DNA of 64,000 bases. It comes from Rhodiola kirilowii (lineage: Eukaryota > Streptophyta > Magnoliopsida > Saxifragales > Crassulaceae). The stretch is from NCBI GenBank assembly GCA_033675215.1, contig CM066203.1:23727444-23791443 (forward strand), in the 5' to 3' direction. The notes under the pieces are model-generated. The model did no database searches, had not been told where the DNA came from, and saw only the letters and a list, made by a program, of their open reading frames with translations. The position numbers and the translations under genes are program-made. Positions 34,870-47,600 of this stretch are shown piece after piece; within the stretch, counting starts at the first letter, position 1, and every line of letters begins with the position of its first letter.

Positions 34870-35052
34870 TCTTTGTCATTTTCCTTGTTATAAAGATACA
34901 ATTATGTTGTTTGAAGGGTTAGTAAGTGCCTATGCTTCATAATAAGAGACTGATATCATTATAGCTTTTTGTTTTTTGAAGAACACATAATTATATATTA
35001 CCATACTTCAACATGTATTACATTGCACACTGCACTCAACAAAACACAAAGC

Positions 35053-37253
35053 TCAAACGATAGACCAGTGTTTCTTCAACGACATCTTCAGCTGCGCCAT
35101 CTCCTCCTCCGGCAATATCGCCTTCACCACCCTCCCCTCCGTCTCATCCCTCATCGGCAGCACCAAAACGGCACCCTTCTCCGCCACACCATCAATCCAA
35201 TAATCCACATAAACAGGCTTTTCCCCCTTCAGCAACATTCCATACATCTCTGCATCCCCCATCTTCACAAACGTCAGATTCCCGCCGTAAACCACGAAAT
35301 CCCCCAACCCATTTTCTCCATCCACCGCGGCTTCGATCTCGCCTCCCTCATCTTCGCCTTCTTTCGTTACTAATTTCGCCATTTCTTCAATTCCCATTTC
35401 CGACACGTTCGATTCCGTGGTGACTGTGGTGATCATCAACGTGTTGTTCATTGAGTACTTCTTTCGAGCACCTTTCCTGCATACCGTCACAGCGTTGACA
35501 TCTTCTTTGACCCCGTCTCTGATCCTCGCGATTGATTTCCAGAACACAGCCGCCAGCAATTCGAAAGTTGGAATCTCTGTGCCGACGTTTTTGGAGACGA
35601 TTTGCGATTGCAGATCCGCTAACTGAGTCGGAGAAATGTGGAACGAGTATGTGTCCATGTTGCAGCCACTCGGGGCTCCGAACCAGTTGTCGCCAACCGG
35701 GTCGACCCGTTTGAGTGAACCGGGTAAAATGGCTGACGGAGTTGGGTTTTCTTTCCGTGGAAGTAGAGTGCTGGCCTTGGGGAATATTGGAATTGGGCCG
35801 GGCTTTTCTCCCGAGAAAAGAAGGCCGCACATGTTCAGGAAATCAGTGGCCGTGAATGGGTCTCCCAAAATATGGGCCCAGCTCAGGCCCAATGCTAATC
35901 CTCCGCACTTGAACCATGTGAACTGTTTTCATTCAACATCACCGATCAGATTCATTACATCCATTGAAAAAGACTTTATAAAATGATTATTAGAAAAAGG
36001 ATGACATGCAAATAACATATTTTTGTAAATACAAATTAATGATAGGTCGTGATTTAGTCATTTGGACGGATGTGATTAAATCTTGTCATATGGATGATTT
36101 TTCGGCAACGAATCACTTGTGATGAACTATGTCATACTTTTGGTCTCTCGACGACAAATTATAATCCACTTTTGACGAATTTTACAATTTGTACCAAAAA
36201 TATAATTAGCAACCGCAATATTTTCCCATGATAATTATATTAATTTTTTTATTTTATTAAAATGATTTAATATGATATATGAGTAAAGATCAGGTACGGT
36301 ATATTCTTGGTGTAAAATGCAAAATTTGTCAAAACTGGATTATAATTTGTCGCCGAAAAATAAACAATACAACATAGTTCTTCACGAATAGTTTATATTT
36401 CGTCACCGAGAAATTAACCATAAACAGAATTTAATACGGGATTTATCTGATCCGTTCAAATGATCAAATCAAGAACTTTGATTGGTTTGTATTTTTTACA
36501 AAAATATACCCTTTGCACCGTATCTTTTTTCATGATCAATAGTTTTAAAAATTAGGAACGTCACAATAAAAAAATCAAAATTAAATCTAACTCCACTTAA
36601 ATAAGAGAACCAAATTGAACCTAATGGCTTAATTTAAGCACCCTGCTTATGGTATTTGACTTATAAGCTAAGAAAATCAGATACTTAACTAAAATTAAAT
36701 TATTTAACTATCGGTCCTAAATAAAATATTTTAAACTAAAATTAAATACTGGAATGAAACCATTTAAAGAAACTATGATAAATACCTGCAAAAGTACAGG
36801 AGGGGAGAAAAGGGGTTCAGGGCCAATGATCTTGTTGGGAACAACAAGCTTATGAAGTGAAGAAGACTCTCTAGTCAAGTCCAACCAATCATCCAAGGTT
36901 TTAGGGCATTTGGCCTCAATGAACCTAGTGCCACAGTCATTGCACTTGATGAATGGCCAACCAGCATCAGACCGGCGGAACCGGCCATTGACCATGAAGT
37001 ACTGGTTGAGCCATTTGAACATGGTCTCCTTGATCTTATAGATCAAAGCCATCTGCTCACTAGCCTGTTGGTAATCAGCTACAGTGCTGTCCATTTTGAA
37101 GTAGCACACTTGTCTCAAGTAGTGTAGCCTCATGGCTTGGTCAAGACTGCTCGGTTCGTAGACAACGTCAGTGCCTGTCACGTTAGCTGGACCGACGGAG
37201 GAGAGCCTGAAGCCGTATACTAGTTCAGAGGCTTCTCCAGTAGAGGACACCAT
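35053..37253 (-). CDS. CER2: CER2-like BAHD-family protein (wax biosynthesis), 445 aa
   Basis: Two exons on the minus strand, 36786-37253 (156 codons) and 35053-35922 (289 codons plus stop), join at a codon boundary with GT-AG borders (863-bp intron). The protein starts MVSSTGEASELVYGFRLSSVGP and keeps the GRFRRSDAGWPFIKCNDCG and FKCGGLALGLSWAHILGD blocks, with the HxxxD motif at H173-D177. The usual BAHD DFGWG is absent. In its place is a VDYWIDGVAEKGAVLVLP stretch, as in the CER2/CER26/Glossy2 clade. Known clade members work with CER6-type ketoacyl-CoA synthases in the endoplasmic reticulum to extend fatty acids beyond C28 for cuticular wax. The length is normal for the family. Whether it is the CER2 or CER26 orthologue cannot be decided here. 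Confidence 0.93.
36045..36485. mobile_element. inverted-repeat MITE in the CER2-like intron
   Basis: The left part (GATTTAGTCATTTGGACGGA, then GACAAATTATAATCCA) recurs inverted at the right (TCCGTTCAAATGATCAAATC and TGGATTATAATTTGTCG). The arms are 150 bp or more and imperfect. Exact ends and a target duplication are not clear. It accounts for about half of the 863-bp intron. Confidence 0.65.
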
Positions 37254-37352
37254 CTTGAGAGAGGTTTGGAATGAATATGTGTAATAATAGTGTGTCTAGC
37301 TTATTGTGTAACTGCAATTAAGCTTCAGCTCTCCTTGTGTTGAAGCCATCTG

Positions 37353-37362
37353 CTTTTTATAG
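37353..37362 (-). promoter_or_regulatory. likely TATA box of the CER2-like gene
   Basis: CTATAAAAAG on the minus strand, 100 bp upstream of the ATG at 37253. This spacing is normal for a plant promoter with a short 5' leader. Confidence 0.55.
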
Positions 37363-37887
37363 ATGTAAAAAAAAACATCATAAATTAATTATGCACACAC
37401 AAAAAAACCTATATATATTCACATTGGTATATAATCATTTTTGCATTAAGTGTGGTGGACCTTTTTCAGTTACTAATATGTTACAGTGTCAACCACTTAT
37501 TAAACTAGCAGAGAGGTATGTACATTAACAGGTCCATACATCATACATGCAAACATTTAACATCTCATGTGGTTAAGTTTCTCTTCTCTTCAGTATATAT
37601 TTAATAACTGCACCACTCCCCACCTTTTAACCAGAAACCCTAAATGCATGTAACATTGTCTGGTTGGATTAAGCAACTCTCCACTCCACATGCTACTATA
37701 TGTAAGTTAATATTAGCTTGTTATCACTATATATTGAGTTAGCTAGATTTTGGAAAGTATATACATGCAATATAGCATAGTGGCGCCATTGTCATGTTGT
37801 CAACAAAAGTTATTCATTACATGAGGACTCAAAGTCGACCTCATTAACCATGAAAATTTAGGGATTTCCTACAAGGAAAAGATCATA

Positions 37888-38205
37888 TGAAAAGTAAAAA
37901 AATTGGTGAGAAATGAGAAATAATCAAAATTCGTAGCTTAAAGAACAAAATTCGTAATGTAAATAAAACTTAAAGAATCAAAATTCGTAATGTAAAAATA
38001 GTATAACTTAAAGATCAAAATTCGTAGACTTAAAGGACAAAATTCGTAACACCGGTAATTACATGGATACAAATTTACAATAATGCCCTTACGAATATAT
38101 AATATAGATATTAAGATTCACAAAATCCGAAAAATAAGGGTTGTTGGATCAAAAATTGAATGGTGGTGATTACTTCTCATTTCTCACCAAATTTGTTACT
38201 TCTCA
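37888..38205. mobile_element. MITE, 318 bp, TA-flanked
   Basis: Terminal inverted repeats of about 40 bp (left TGAAAAGTAA then TTGGTGAGAAATGAGAA; right the complement) are bordered by TA on both sides, as in Stowaway-type elements. The interior has five to six irregular copies of CAAAATTCGTA. It lies about 0.6 kb upstream of the CER2-like gene start. Confidence 0.75.
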
Positions 38206-39899
38206 TATGTCATCTCAACCATTACCTACAAAGTGTATCCATTTCCGCCACACACGTATCATATACATTATACAACAAAGAGGAGCGCTGAAAAGAGAAC
38301 TTCTCTTTTTTCAAGAACTTTAAGATTTTGAAAATGCATCCGTTTTTACCTAAGTGCGATTTCCAAAAGCTGAAAATGCATCTAGGCAAAATGCATGCTC
38401 GAAACTGCATAATGAAGGAAAAAAGTGAATGAGACACGTGTCAACTCCATATTCAAAGATGTAACCTGATCCAATAATAAAATTTGAATTTTCAAATTCT
38501 CGATCTTTTAGAAATTTTCCACCTAACGGTCCCTTAGGGAGGAGGAGTGATAGATAGTTTGGGATAGATTCTGTGTTGTTCCAGCCTTCTGGAGTGGATA
38601 TATGTATTCAATCAAAGTTGGCTGCAGTTATCATAATAACTGACAAAAAGATCACCCATATGTTGACTTAGGTAGTGTATTACTGGATTGAAGCCGTGGT
38701 TACTTTTGAGGAGGAGTTTTCAGGGTGGTTGGGATGATGAGAGAAGCCTTAATATTAATGGCAACCTCTTGCTTGCAGGTTCCTGTCAAGATCACACAAT
38801 TTACTCCTCAGTACAACTTGACTCTTTGTTTTTTTAATGATAGTTAACACTTACTTTATACATCGACCTCTTTGTGTATGGTACATAGATGGATGGGGAA
38901 TCAATGATCAAAATCGATGGAAGTGTAATGAGATAGGACCGGATCCAAATAATTATATGTCGAGCACGACTCAACAGCTTCTGAGAGTATTTGTACCGGT
39001 GAGGAGGGGTAGTAATAGTATCTCTTCAGCCAACACCGTACCTTTTCTATTTTAGCTTGAAATAAATATAGACATGCTCTCTCAGGTAACATGTGAGAGA
39101 GAGCATGCACCTCCTACCAATTTTGTGTTTAGTTTCTAAAAAAATGTAGGGTGGGAAGGTGATGCCCCTCTTCACCGCCCGGTGCAGATGCCCTAAGCAC
39201 AACTACCCACGTCACCAAAATGAAAAATCCATATATTTCACTACAAAAGATTATGTTAAATTGTGGCGACGAAATAAATCTTTCAATGACAATGTATTGC
39301 AGAAACGTTGCAGCCATGCTTTTGTATTGGGTGTAAGAGATTTCATTTAGTGCTTTCAATATTGTTACAGCTGTGAGTGTGACAGTGGAGCAGAAGCAAG
39401 TAGCCCTTCAACCAGCAACAACCCATCTGTGAAATTCAGAGTAATTTTAATCTAATATTTCAAATGTTCCAATCAGTTTTTTTGATCTTGTGATAACTTG
39501 GTATATATACTTGCATAGTATCTGGCATTCAGCCATTTAATGTTTCTGCATTGGTTTGGTTCAACAATGTACGTGCCAGAAATGGATGAATCTAGGATAG
39601 TGTGCTTATAGATGATTCTTATACACATCATTTTATTTCCAGAATATTTCACACTTCATGCTAAGAGAATTAATGTCTTGTTCATTGATATTTGTTTCTA
39701 AAAATAAAATTAACAATTGACTGTGCATATTGAATAATTAATATTATGGTCTAGTATACGTGTGTATATACATCGGTTGGGGGCGCTGGTGAAGATTTCA
39801 AATTGTGCAAAAAGTAGATTTGGGGTTTTGCATTAATTTTTTAGTATTTTTTTGAAAAACAAAAAGAAAAGAGTTATACCTTTTTAAAAAAATTAGGTA
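38206..39899. other. intergenic, no gene seen
   Basis: Short open frames only. A perfect GACACGTGTC palindrome at about 38433 contains a G-box (CACGTG), but no gene start follows it. Nothing else could be supported. Confidence 0.45.
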
Positions 39900-40905
39900 G
39901 AATTACAAAAGAGCAGTTAAACTGAAAAATTTCCCAAAATAAACAAAATTCAAAATTGAATTCATTTTGTACTTAATCTCTCAAATTAGTTTCTCAATTT
40001 ACTCACTTTTCTAAGACGATGTTGGTAATCATGTCTTAGCTGTAAGTCGCTCTGACCAACGGCGGCGTCTCAGACCACGTGTCTGTTTTGCGTTAAAATA
40101 AAGTTGAGCTGGCTTCAAATTGCCAACTAAACATAAGCCTCTGCTATGAACAGCGTTCAAAATTAAGTTTCGTAGGAACGCCCAGGATAGTTCAAATGCT
40201 CGCTTCACCATCTGCGATTGTCCAATTCATCCCACACCACAATCTGGGACGAGTCTCTAGGATCTACCCCATTGTGTACCTTCTAGGCGAAGGATCGTCT
40301 TTGGACGGCGGCGGTGTTGTTTGACGAGATCAGAGCTCTGGATGACCAGTAAACTTCACCGTTAGAATCGGAGACGATGAGCTTGTCGTCGTTGGAGAAG
40401 GCGAGGAGTCTGATTCTTCCGAGTGAGATGGCGTTTTTTATGTTGACGATCCAGATGATGGTTTGAGTACTAGACTCCGAGGTATATGAAGGTGGAGTTC
40501 CCAGGGGAGAAGAATCATAAGATGAAGGTATTGGTGGAGGAGGAGAGGAAGTCGCCGTCTATTAGTGGCTGGGAGGGAGAGAGATTGGTGAAGGTGGCAG
40601 CGTGGCCGAGCCGGTAGGGTTACAACAAGCTGCAACCAAGGTGCTCGTATCACTTCTCGCTAGAGTTTTAGGGCGCTGCTCCAAATAGTTGTTTAATTTG
40701 TAGCAGCGCCTTTTGCTTAGTTAGCAATTTCAATCCAATTCATCCTTATTTTGACGACACGAGGCCTAAAACGTTATTGGTAAGAGCGGTTTATAGCTAA
40801 GCCGCCATTACCAACAGCGTCCTAGAAAAAATTAATAAATTGGGAAACAATTTCGAATTGGAGTATTTTGAGAAATTTCGCAGTTAAACTTATGTCATTT
40901 GGTCA
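39900..40905. mobile_element. long-TIR element with a captured lectin-receptor fragment (Pack-MULE-like)
   Basis: The arms 39915-40085 and 40740-40890 are inverted, imperfect copies (GTTAAACTG then GAAATTTC; GACGATGTTGGTAAT against its complement near 40806). The centre is GC-richer and coding-like: a bulb-type lectin domain piece on the minus strand (about 40321-40510). The structure, long arms around a host-gene fragment, is that of a Pack-MULE. The outer ends and 9-bp duplication could not be fixed, so the limits are approximate. Confidence 0.6.
40321..40505 (-). pseudogene. B-lectin domain fragment of a G-type lectin receptor kinase
   Basis: Minus-strand translation gives NSTFIYLGV, a stop where the family has Trp (GVWYS), then after a frameshift TIIWIVNIKNAIS and LLAFSNDDKLIVSDSNGEVY ending WSS. 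This is the bulb-type lectin pattern (FIYLGVWYxN, TxVWVANRxxPIS, LxFSNDGxLVVxDxNGxxVWSS). One stop and one frameshift show that it is a dead fragment. Upstream minus-strand sequence is Leu-rich, as a signal peptide would be. Confidence 0.65.
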
Positions 40906-41144
40906 TTCATTTATCCACCAAACAGTGATGACTTAATTTGAATGCTTAGCTATATCGGTTTAATCTACTAGAGAGATTACGTCAACCCACAACCAGATGA
41001 AATTATTAATGCTGATCATCAACTACTGTTACATCTGATTAATAAATGAAAACCTAATCTTTGAACCCTTGGTTTTTTTTTGTTTATAATTAAAAAACGG
41101 GAGCAATAAGTTATGTGTGTGGCACTGAATAAAATTTATGTGCA
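40906..41144. other. spacer, nothing recognised
   Basis: AT-rich sequence between the Pack-MULE-like element and the first copy of the 1.54-kb repeat. No feature seen. Confidence 0.4.
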
Positions 41145-42687
41145 TCTGTGTTGTGGCATCCATTAAATGCCCACCTCTCTCTGTATATTTCCCAACCATC
41201 ATGCAATAAATTGAGTAAAGACTTGTCGAGACCTTTAAGTTTAGTTTTGTGGTTTCAAGTAGTTGCCACCGCAAAAAAAGTCTGGTTTCGATTTAACAAA
41301 ATATGATATCCATGATGAGGTGTGTCATTAACAATAATGAATCGAGATCCTAGTATCAAAACTTCTTGTAAGATTACTAGAATCATCACATCAATCATTG
41401 CAGGCGAACCTTTGGCGACACAGTACTATAAATATTTAGGTCGCTATAAATTGCACTTGTTTTATTTTAGTAAGTTTTGCTATTAGTCTCATTTGCGTCA
41501 CCATAACTAAGAATATGCATCTAGGCTGACCCGGACCTAATGTATTCATGAACATCAAATAGGTGGATTGGAAATTATTGAGAATGTGGATGGTTCGAGT
41601 TGGGCCTATTTTTCGAATCCGATCAGTGAATCAAATTTGTAAAAGTGAGTTGGCGATCACGACTAGCAATCAGGGTGGAGGCTGAGCCTAGGCGGCAGAG
41701 TACGACACAGTGATTGGTGGCTCGAAGAAGCAACTCGATCAACGCCTGTCTGAATTGATGATTGAAGACTCAAGATAAAACGTAGCCTTTAGAGTAGGAG
41801 GGTTTAAATCTTAGTTAAGTCTGTTACTTTGACGGATAGTATCTAAGTCTATAAAGTAAGTATCTTAGGGGTATGACTTGTATAGCCTAAAAACCTTAGG
41901 GAACTAATTGTAACCCGCTAGAACTCATGCGTATTTGATTTCTCAAAATTAGGAATTAGGGTTCTAACGAATCAGAGAGAGCTGTGAGCAATATGTAGCG
42001 ATTAAGGGTCTTTGCTTGTAATTGTTGGATGCGTGAAGCTCAACCGGGTAAGGGGAAGACTCCGGTTGTGTTAATTTGGAATAAAGAACAGTCGTGGTTG
42101 CTGGATGTAGGTCGATCACACTGACCAGCTGAACCAGGGTAAATTGCGAATGTTGATTGTTATTTGCGTTAATTAATTGTTGATTTCGATCCTCAAATCT
42201 TTACAATTGGTATCATAGCTATAAGTGGCGCAATGATGTCGACGGAAGTTGAGACTGATCAGTATGACGTCAAGGGAGACTACTTTGTGGAAGCAATCAA
42301 CGGAGACGATACCGGTACAAATGAAATTCGATAAGGCACTGAAGGGTGAAAAGAACTTACCTGCGTCAATGACCCAAGATGAGAAGAATGATGTGATGTA
42401 GTTGACATATATATTATACATATCTTGCATCTTGGCTACAAGGTCTTAAGGGAGTTGTCGAAGGAGAAGACCGCTGCTAATATCTGAACAAAGTTGGTGT
42501 AGCTGTATATATATATAGAGGAGCACTCAAATGTTGCCCCCTTCTTAGAGTGTTACCCAATTACTCGCTTGTGATTGGTTGAGGGGAGATGCCACATCAC
42601 AATCCACTACCAATGCCACCTCACAATCCACTCACATGTCCAATGGGCCCCGTGCTTTGTGAGGTGGCACCTCCCCTCAACCAATCA
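41145..42687 (+). repeat. 1.54-kb direct repeat, copy A (copia LTR, PBS, gag start, MITE)
   Basis: This matches 55696-57239 at roughly 97 % by eye. It contains an LTR (about 41147-42205), a TGGTATCATAGC primer-binding site at 42208, and the start of a gag-like frame at 42233 (MSTEVETDQYDVKG). The retroelement is a broken fragment without pol or a second LTR. A MITE begins at 42518 in a TA tract. Because both copies share the same MITE at the same position, the unit was probably duplicated after the MITE inserted. Confidence 0.8.
42518..42687. mobile_element. MITE with GAGGAGCACTCAAATG end, partial
   Basis: Only the left part matches the complete copy at 57070-57290. The right end is missing where a TA/CTATAT tract begins. 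The left end lies in a TATATATA tract. Confidence 0.75.
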
Positions 42688-42706
42688 CTATATATCTATA
42701 TCTATA

Positions 42707-42929
42707 GGGGAGTACTCTATTGAGGCAGAGTTGGTAGAATGAGGCAGTGAGGCACATTGTGAGCCACTCATTTTGATGATGTGGTAGGGAATAGTGCAGG
42801 AATAGTTTTTGCTTTTGATGGATTTTGGTAGTAGGACACGTGGCGTGCTCACAACGCACGGGGGTAGATGTGTGGCTCAGATCATGCCTCACTGCCTCAT
42901 TCTAATTTTGGTGCCTCATTTGAACGCTC
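42707..42929. mobile_element. MITE in a TA tract, 223 bp
   Basis: The left end is GGGGAGTACTCTATTGAGGCA and the right complement is GAGCGTTCAAATGAGGCACC. The middle differs from the neighbouring MITEs, so it is a sister family sharing the terminal code. (TA)n flanks the right side. Confidence 0.7.
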
Positions 42930-42952
42930 ATATATATATATGTATATATATA

Positions 42953-43188
42953 AAGCGGATCAAATGAGAACCACCATCTAAGTTGAGAACTGAGAACAGA
43001 CAAACTTTAGGCTCTTTGCCATGAACATTGATAGTTCACCGCGAACTTTAGCCTAAATATAGTTCGCCGTGAACTTTAGCTTAAAAATCACAGTTCATGG
43101 AAAAGCACCTAAAGTTCATGGAAAAAGCCTAAAGTTTGTCGGTTCTCAGTTCTCAACTTAAATGGTGGTTCTCACCCGAACCTAACCA
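42953..43188. mobile_element. MITE in a TA tract, about 60-bp inverted repeats
   Basis: The left arm contains ATGAGAACCACCATCTAAG, then TTGAGAACTGAGAAC. The right arm is its complement with few changes. TATATATA runs flank both sides and hide any target duplication. Confidence 0.8.
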
Positions 43189-43198
43189 TATATATATA

Positions 43199-43442
43199 TG
43201 GGCGCACTCAAATGAGAACTCCTCTTACACTAAGAACATATGAACACATAACAGCCACTCATCAAGTTTGGATGAATGGTTAATATCATGCCACGTGACA
43301 GGCTATGTGGCTGATGAGTCACCAAAATATTTGCCCTCCAGGGGCAATTACGTCCTGTGTTTATTTCCCCCTCAAAAACATCCAATCAGGTCTGCCCCCT
43401 TCTGAACCCTGAACTAAGCCGTCAACTGTGTCTGCCTGGAGC
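43199..43442. mobile_element. left end of another TA-tract element, open on the right
   Basis: GGGCGCACTCAAATGAGAAC follows (TA)n directly, so it is the same kind of terminus. No matching right end occurs before CACTA #3 begins at 43443. The element may continue after CACTA #3, from 53217. Confidence 0.55.
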
Positions 43443-44655
43443 CACTACTACACAACATGCATTATGCATCGGTTCAAAAATACAAATAGGCATCGGTTTA
43501 ATTTTATGCATCGGTTCTCCAAGAAACCGTTGCATATTGTAAACAATATGCAACGATTTCTTGGAAAACCGATGCATAAAATGACTGTAAAAACAACACT
43601 TAGGTTTATTTCACAAAATCGTCAGTCAGTCCCGCCTACGCTCTCCTTCAACTCCGATACGCTCTCAGTCTCCTATGAAGGAATTCGTCAGTCCGCCTCT
43701 CATTCGCCACCGTCGCCTCCATCGGCATCCATCGAATCCGTCGCATCCGACTCCTCCTTCGGCATCCGACTCATCCTTTGGTATCCGTCGGCATCCAACT
43801 CTCAGTCGCATCAGTAGCCTCCGTCGCATCCGACTCGCTCTCAATTTCCATCGCCTCCATCCTCACTCGCATCGGCACCAGCTAGTCCTCCCCCCGCCTC
43901 CGATTCAACAGGTTAGGGTATTCCTATTTTTCATTTTTAGTATGTAATTGTTAGGATTATTTTTCAGTTGTATATCCGTAGTTTGTCTCCATCCAAATCA
44001 GTCATTGTATATTTCATTGAGTTTTGGCAATGTGATTATTGAATCGATGTGTATTTAATTTCTAACTTGTGTTTGTTAACTACTTGTAGTCATTGTTAGT
44101 CGATTTGAGAGAGAAAGCTTCTCTTCGCCAACTTGAATTTATTAGGTGAATCCTTTTTGGCTACTCGGCTTGTTAAAAGGTTTGTAATCCATTAATTGTG
44201 TTTTGAGTTTAATACGAGCTAACGATCAAGTATATTAATTAGTTGTTCATTCTTCATTGAATGATATTATTTTTGTATATTAATTTAATTGATGTTCTTT
44301 TGTTTAGGGTTAACATTTGCGATCTACATATCCTCTTCCCGTTGGTGGTTATTCGCTTCTTCAATTACTGGTATTTGATGGTTATCAATGTTTTTTTTAT
44401 TTTAATATGAACACGGAGATTTGAATTTATTTTTCCTTGTTTATTAATTCGTTCTTGTTGTTTATAGCTCTGATCTGTACTGTGGGGGGCACACCAACCA
44501 TTAAGATTCTTCTTCGCGAGCTTCTATTTTATACGGTAAATCGCAAATTTATGCAACTCATTTTATACTTTTTAATTGTTGGAGTACTTATTTGTTCGTG
44601 TAAGTTAGGAGTATGTAACTAATAATATTTACACGTTTCATGTAGTGAAATTATA

Positions 44656-47600
44656 ATGAATCGAGAGTGGGTGTCCGGTAATAGGTTGAGCGATGAGTAC
44701 GAATTAGGGATTATGGATTTCTGTGCGTTTGCGTCGGGATATGCGTCTAGAAACAACATTGAACGTGTCTTTTGTCCGTGTATGGGTTGTTGGAATTTCA
44801 AAAAGGTCAAACCGAAGAAGTTACGTAAACACCTTTTGTTAAGGGGGATTAACCCACAATATACGGTGTGGTATTTGCATGGCGAGGGTGAACAACAAAA
44901 CTTTGAGCCTCCACCCGTAGAAAGCTTGCCGGAGGACAATGATGATTGGGAAGAGGATAATCTAATTGAGATGGTTAACAACGTCGCCAATGATTTTGTA
45001 GATACGCCACATGTTTTGGAGTCGTTGAGGAATGACTCCGAATTACCATTGTATGAAGAATGTTCCAAATATACAAGGCTATCAGCAACGTTGAAGTTGT
45101 TCAATCTCAAAGCAAAAAATGGATGGAGCAACAAGAGTTTCACTGAATTATTGGCGCTAGTGAAGGACATGCTTCCTGAGGGTAACACCTTACCTAATCG
45201 TACTTACGAGGCTAAAAATGTTATGTGTCCCATGGGCCTCGAGTACAAGAAAATACATGCTTGTCCCAATGACTGTATCTTATATCGAAATGCTTTTAGT
45301 GAACTCAAAGAATGTCCTGTGTGCAAGGCTTCTCGCTACAAGCTAAACAAAGAACCGAAAGGTAAATCTAAGGGCACTCCTTCGAAAGTACTATGGTATC
45401 TTCCACCGATCCCCAGGTTTCAGAGATTATTTGCTGACACGGAAGATTCCAATAATATGCGTTGACATGCTGAGAAACGTGTTACTGATACAAAAATGCG
45501 TCATCCTGCCGATTCACTGTAATGGGCTAAAGTAGATAACACATTCCCAGTGTTTGGAGCAGAGTCTAGAAATTGACGGCTTGGCCTTTCTACTAATGGG
45601 GTGAATCCACATGGAAATCTCAGTAGTCAGCATAGTACATGGCCTGTGATTTTGGTTATCTATAACCTACCTCCCAAGTTAACCATGAAGCGCAGATACA
45701 TGATGCTTTCTTTATTGATATCGGGTCCACGGCAACCTGGAAATGATATTGATGTATACTTGGCTCCTCTGATAGATGATTTAAAGCTTTTATGGGATGA
45801 AGGAGTACGCACATATGACGCATCGAGGCAAGAATATTTCAATATGCGTGCTATGCTGATGTGTACGATCAATGACTTTCCAGCCTATGGTAATTTGTCG
45901 GGATACAAAATTAAAGGGTACAAAGCTTGTCCTGTATGCGGGGAAGAGACATATGCACGCCATTTAAGCCATTGTCGAAAAATGGTTTATATGGGACATC
46001 GACGTTTCTTACAGAGACATCATCCTTACAGGCGAAAGAAAGCTGCCTTCAATGGTGAGACTGAGCACGGAATAGAACCGCAACCAGCTTCGGGCGATGA
46101 AATACTTCGAAGAATTCAGAATATTACAAATCGATTCAGGAAACCATATTCGCGCACCGAAAGTGCTCCATGGAAGAAGCGGTCGATATTCTTTGATCTC
46201 CCTTATTGGCATCTTCTTGTCATCAGACATTGTATTGATGTGATGCATGTTGAAAAGAATATATGTGAAAGTCTGCTTGGTACTTTATTAAACATTCCTG
46301 GAAAGACAAAAGATGGAGTTAAAGCAAGACTCGATATGCTGGAGATGAATATTCGTACCAAATTAGCACCTGAACTTCGAGGGCAGCGTACATATTTGCC
46401 TCCGTCGTGCACCACACTCTCTAAGAGCGAGAAAACTAGTTTGTGCGGATGTCTGAAGGGAGTTAAAGTTCCTTATGGCTTCTCTTCAAATATTTCCAGC
46501 TTGGTTTCAATGAAGGATCTGCGATTGAATGGCTTGAAATCTCATGACTGTCATACATTAATGCAACAACTCCTACCTATTGCAATCAGAGGTATAATGT
46601 CCCCCAAAGTAAGGACAGCTGTACAAAGACTTTGCGTCATTTTGAGCTCCTTATGTTCTAAAGTTATCGACACTTCGGAGCTTGATGGAATTCAAGAGCA
46701 GATAGTTGTTACACTTTGCCAAGTGGAGATGTTTTTCCCTCCCAGTTTTTTCGATATAATGGTGCATCTTACTGTTCATTTGGTGCGTGAGGTTTGAATT
46801 CTTGGACCAGTTCATATGAGATGGATGTATCCTTTTGAGAGGTATATGAAGGTTTTTAAGAGCTATGTGAAGAATAGACAAAGTCCCTAAGGATGTATAG
46901 TGCAAGGATACATAGCTGAAGAGGCTGTTGAATTTTGCACTAACTTTTTGGGAAATACAACTGCGGTTGGGGTTCCAAGGCCACGTCATTTTGATCGATT
47001 CTTGGGAAAAGGAACAAGTGGACATCAATTGATGCCTAAGTCATTTGATGAGTTAACGAAAGCTCATTTCTATGTACTGCAACATATACCTGAAATAACA
47101 CCTTTTATCGAGGATCACATGAACATACTGAGGAGTAAATACCGAGGAAAATCTGAGCAGTGGTTGCAGAAAGAACACAGTCGGTCATTTTATGAATGGT
47201 TAAGGAGTAATGAGGTTTTAAATAATCAGACCAACTCGGAAGAAGAATCTGATGACGTGGTGAAGTGGCTCATGGCAAGCCCAAGACCTATTGTACAAAC
47301 GTGGAAAGCTTATGATATTAACGGATTTTGTTTTCAAACAAAAGATCAAGATGAGCACACCGTTGTGCAAAACAGTGGTGTCACACTTGTTGCCGAAACC
47401 ACTCATGTTTCTAGCGCAAGAGATCGGAATCAAATATCTGTACCTGTGAATTACTTTGAGATTATTCAAGAAATATGGGAGTTGGATTACGTAAACTTTC
47501 GAGTACCCATTTTTTAATGTTGGGTTAACAATTCAGCGGTTCATATCGATGAATTTGGAATGACATTTGTCAATTTTCGAAGAGAGGGATCTAAGGATGA

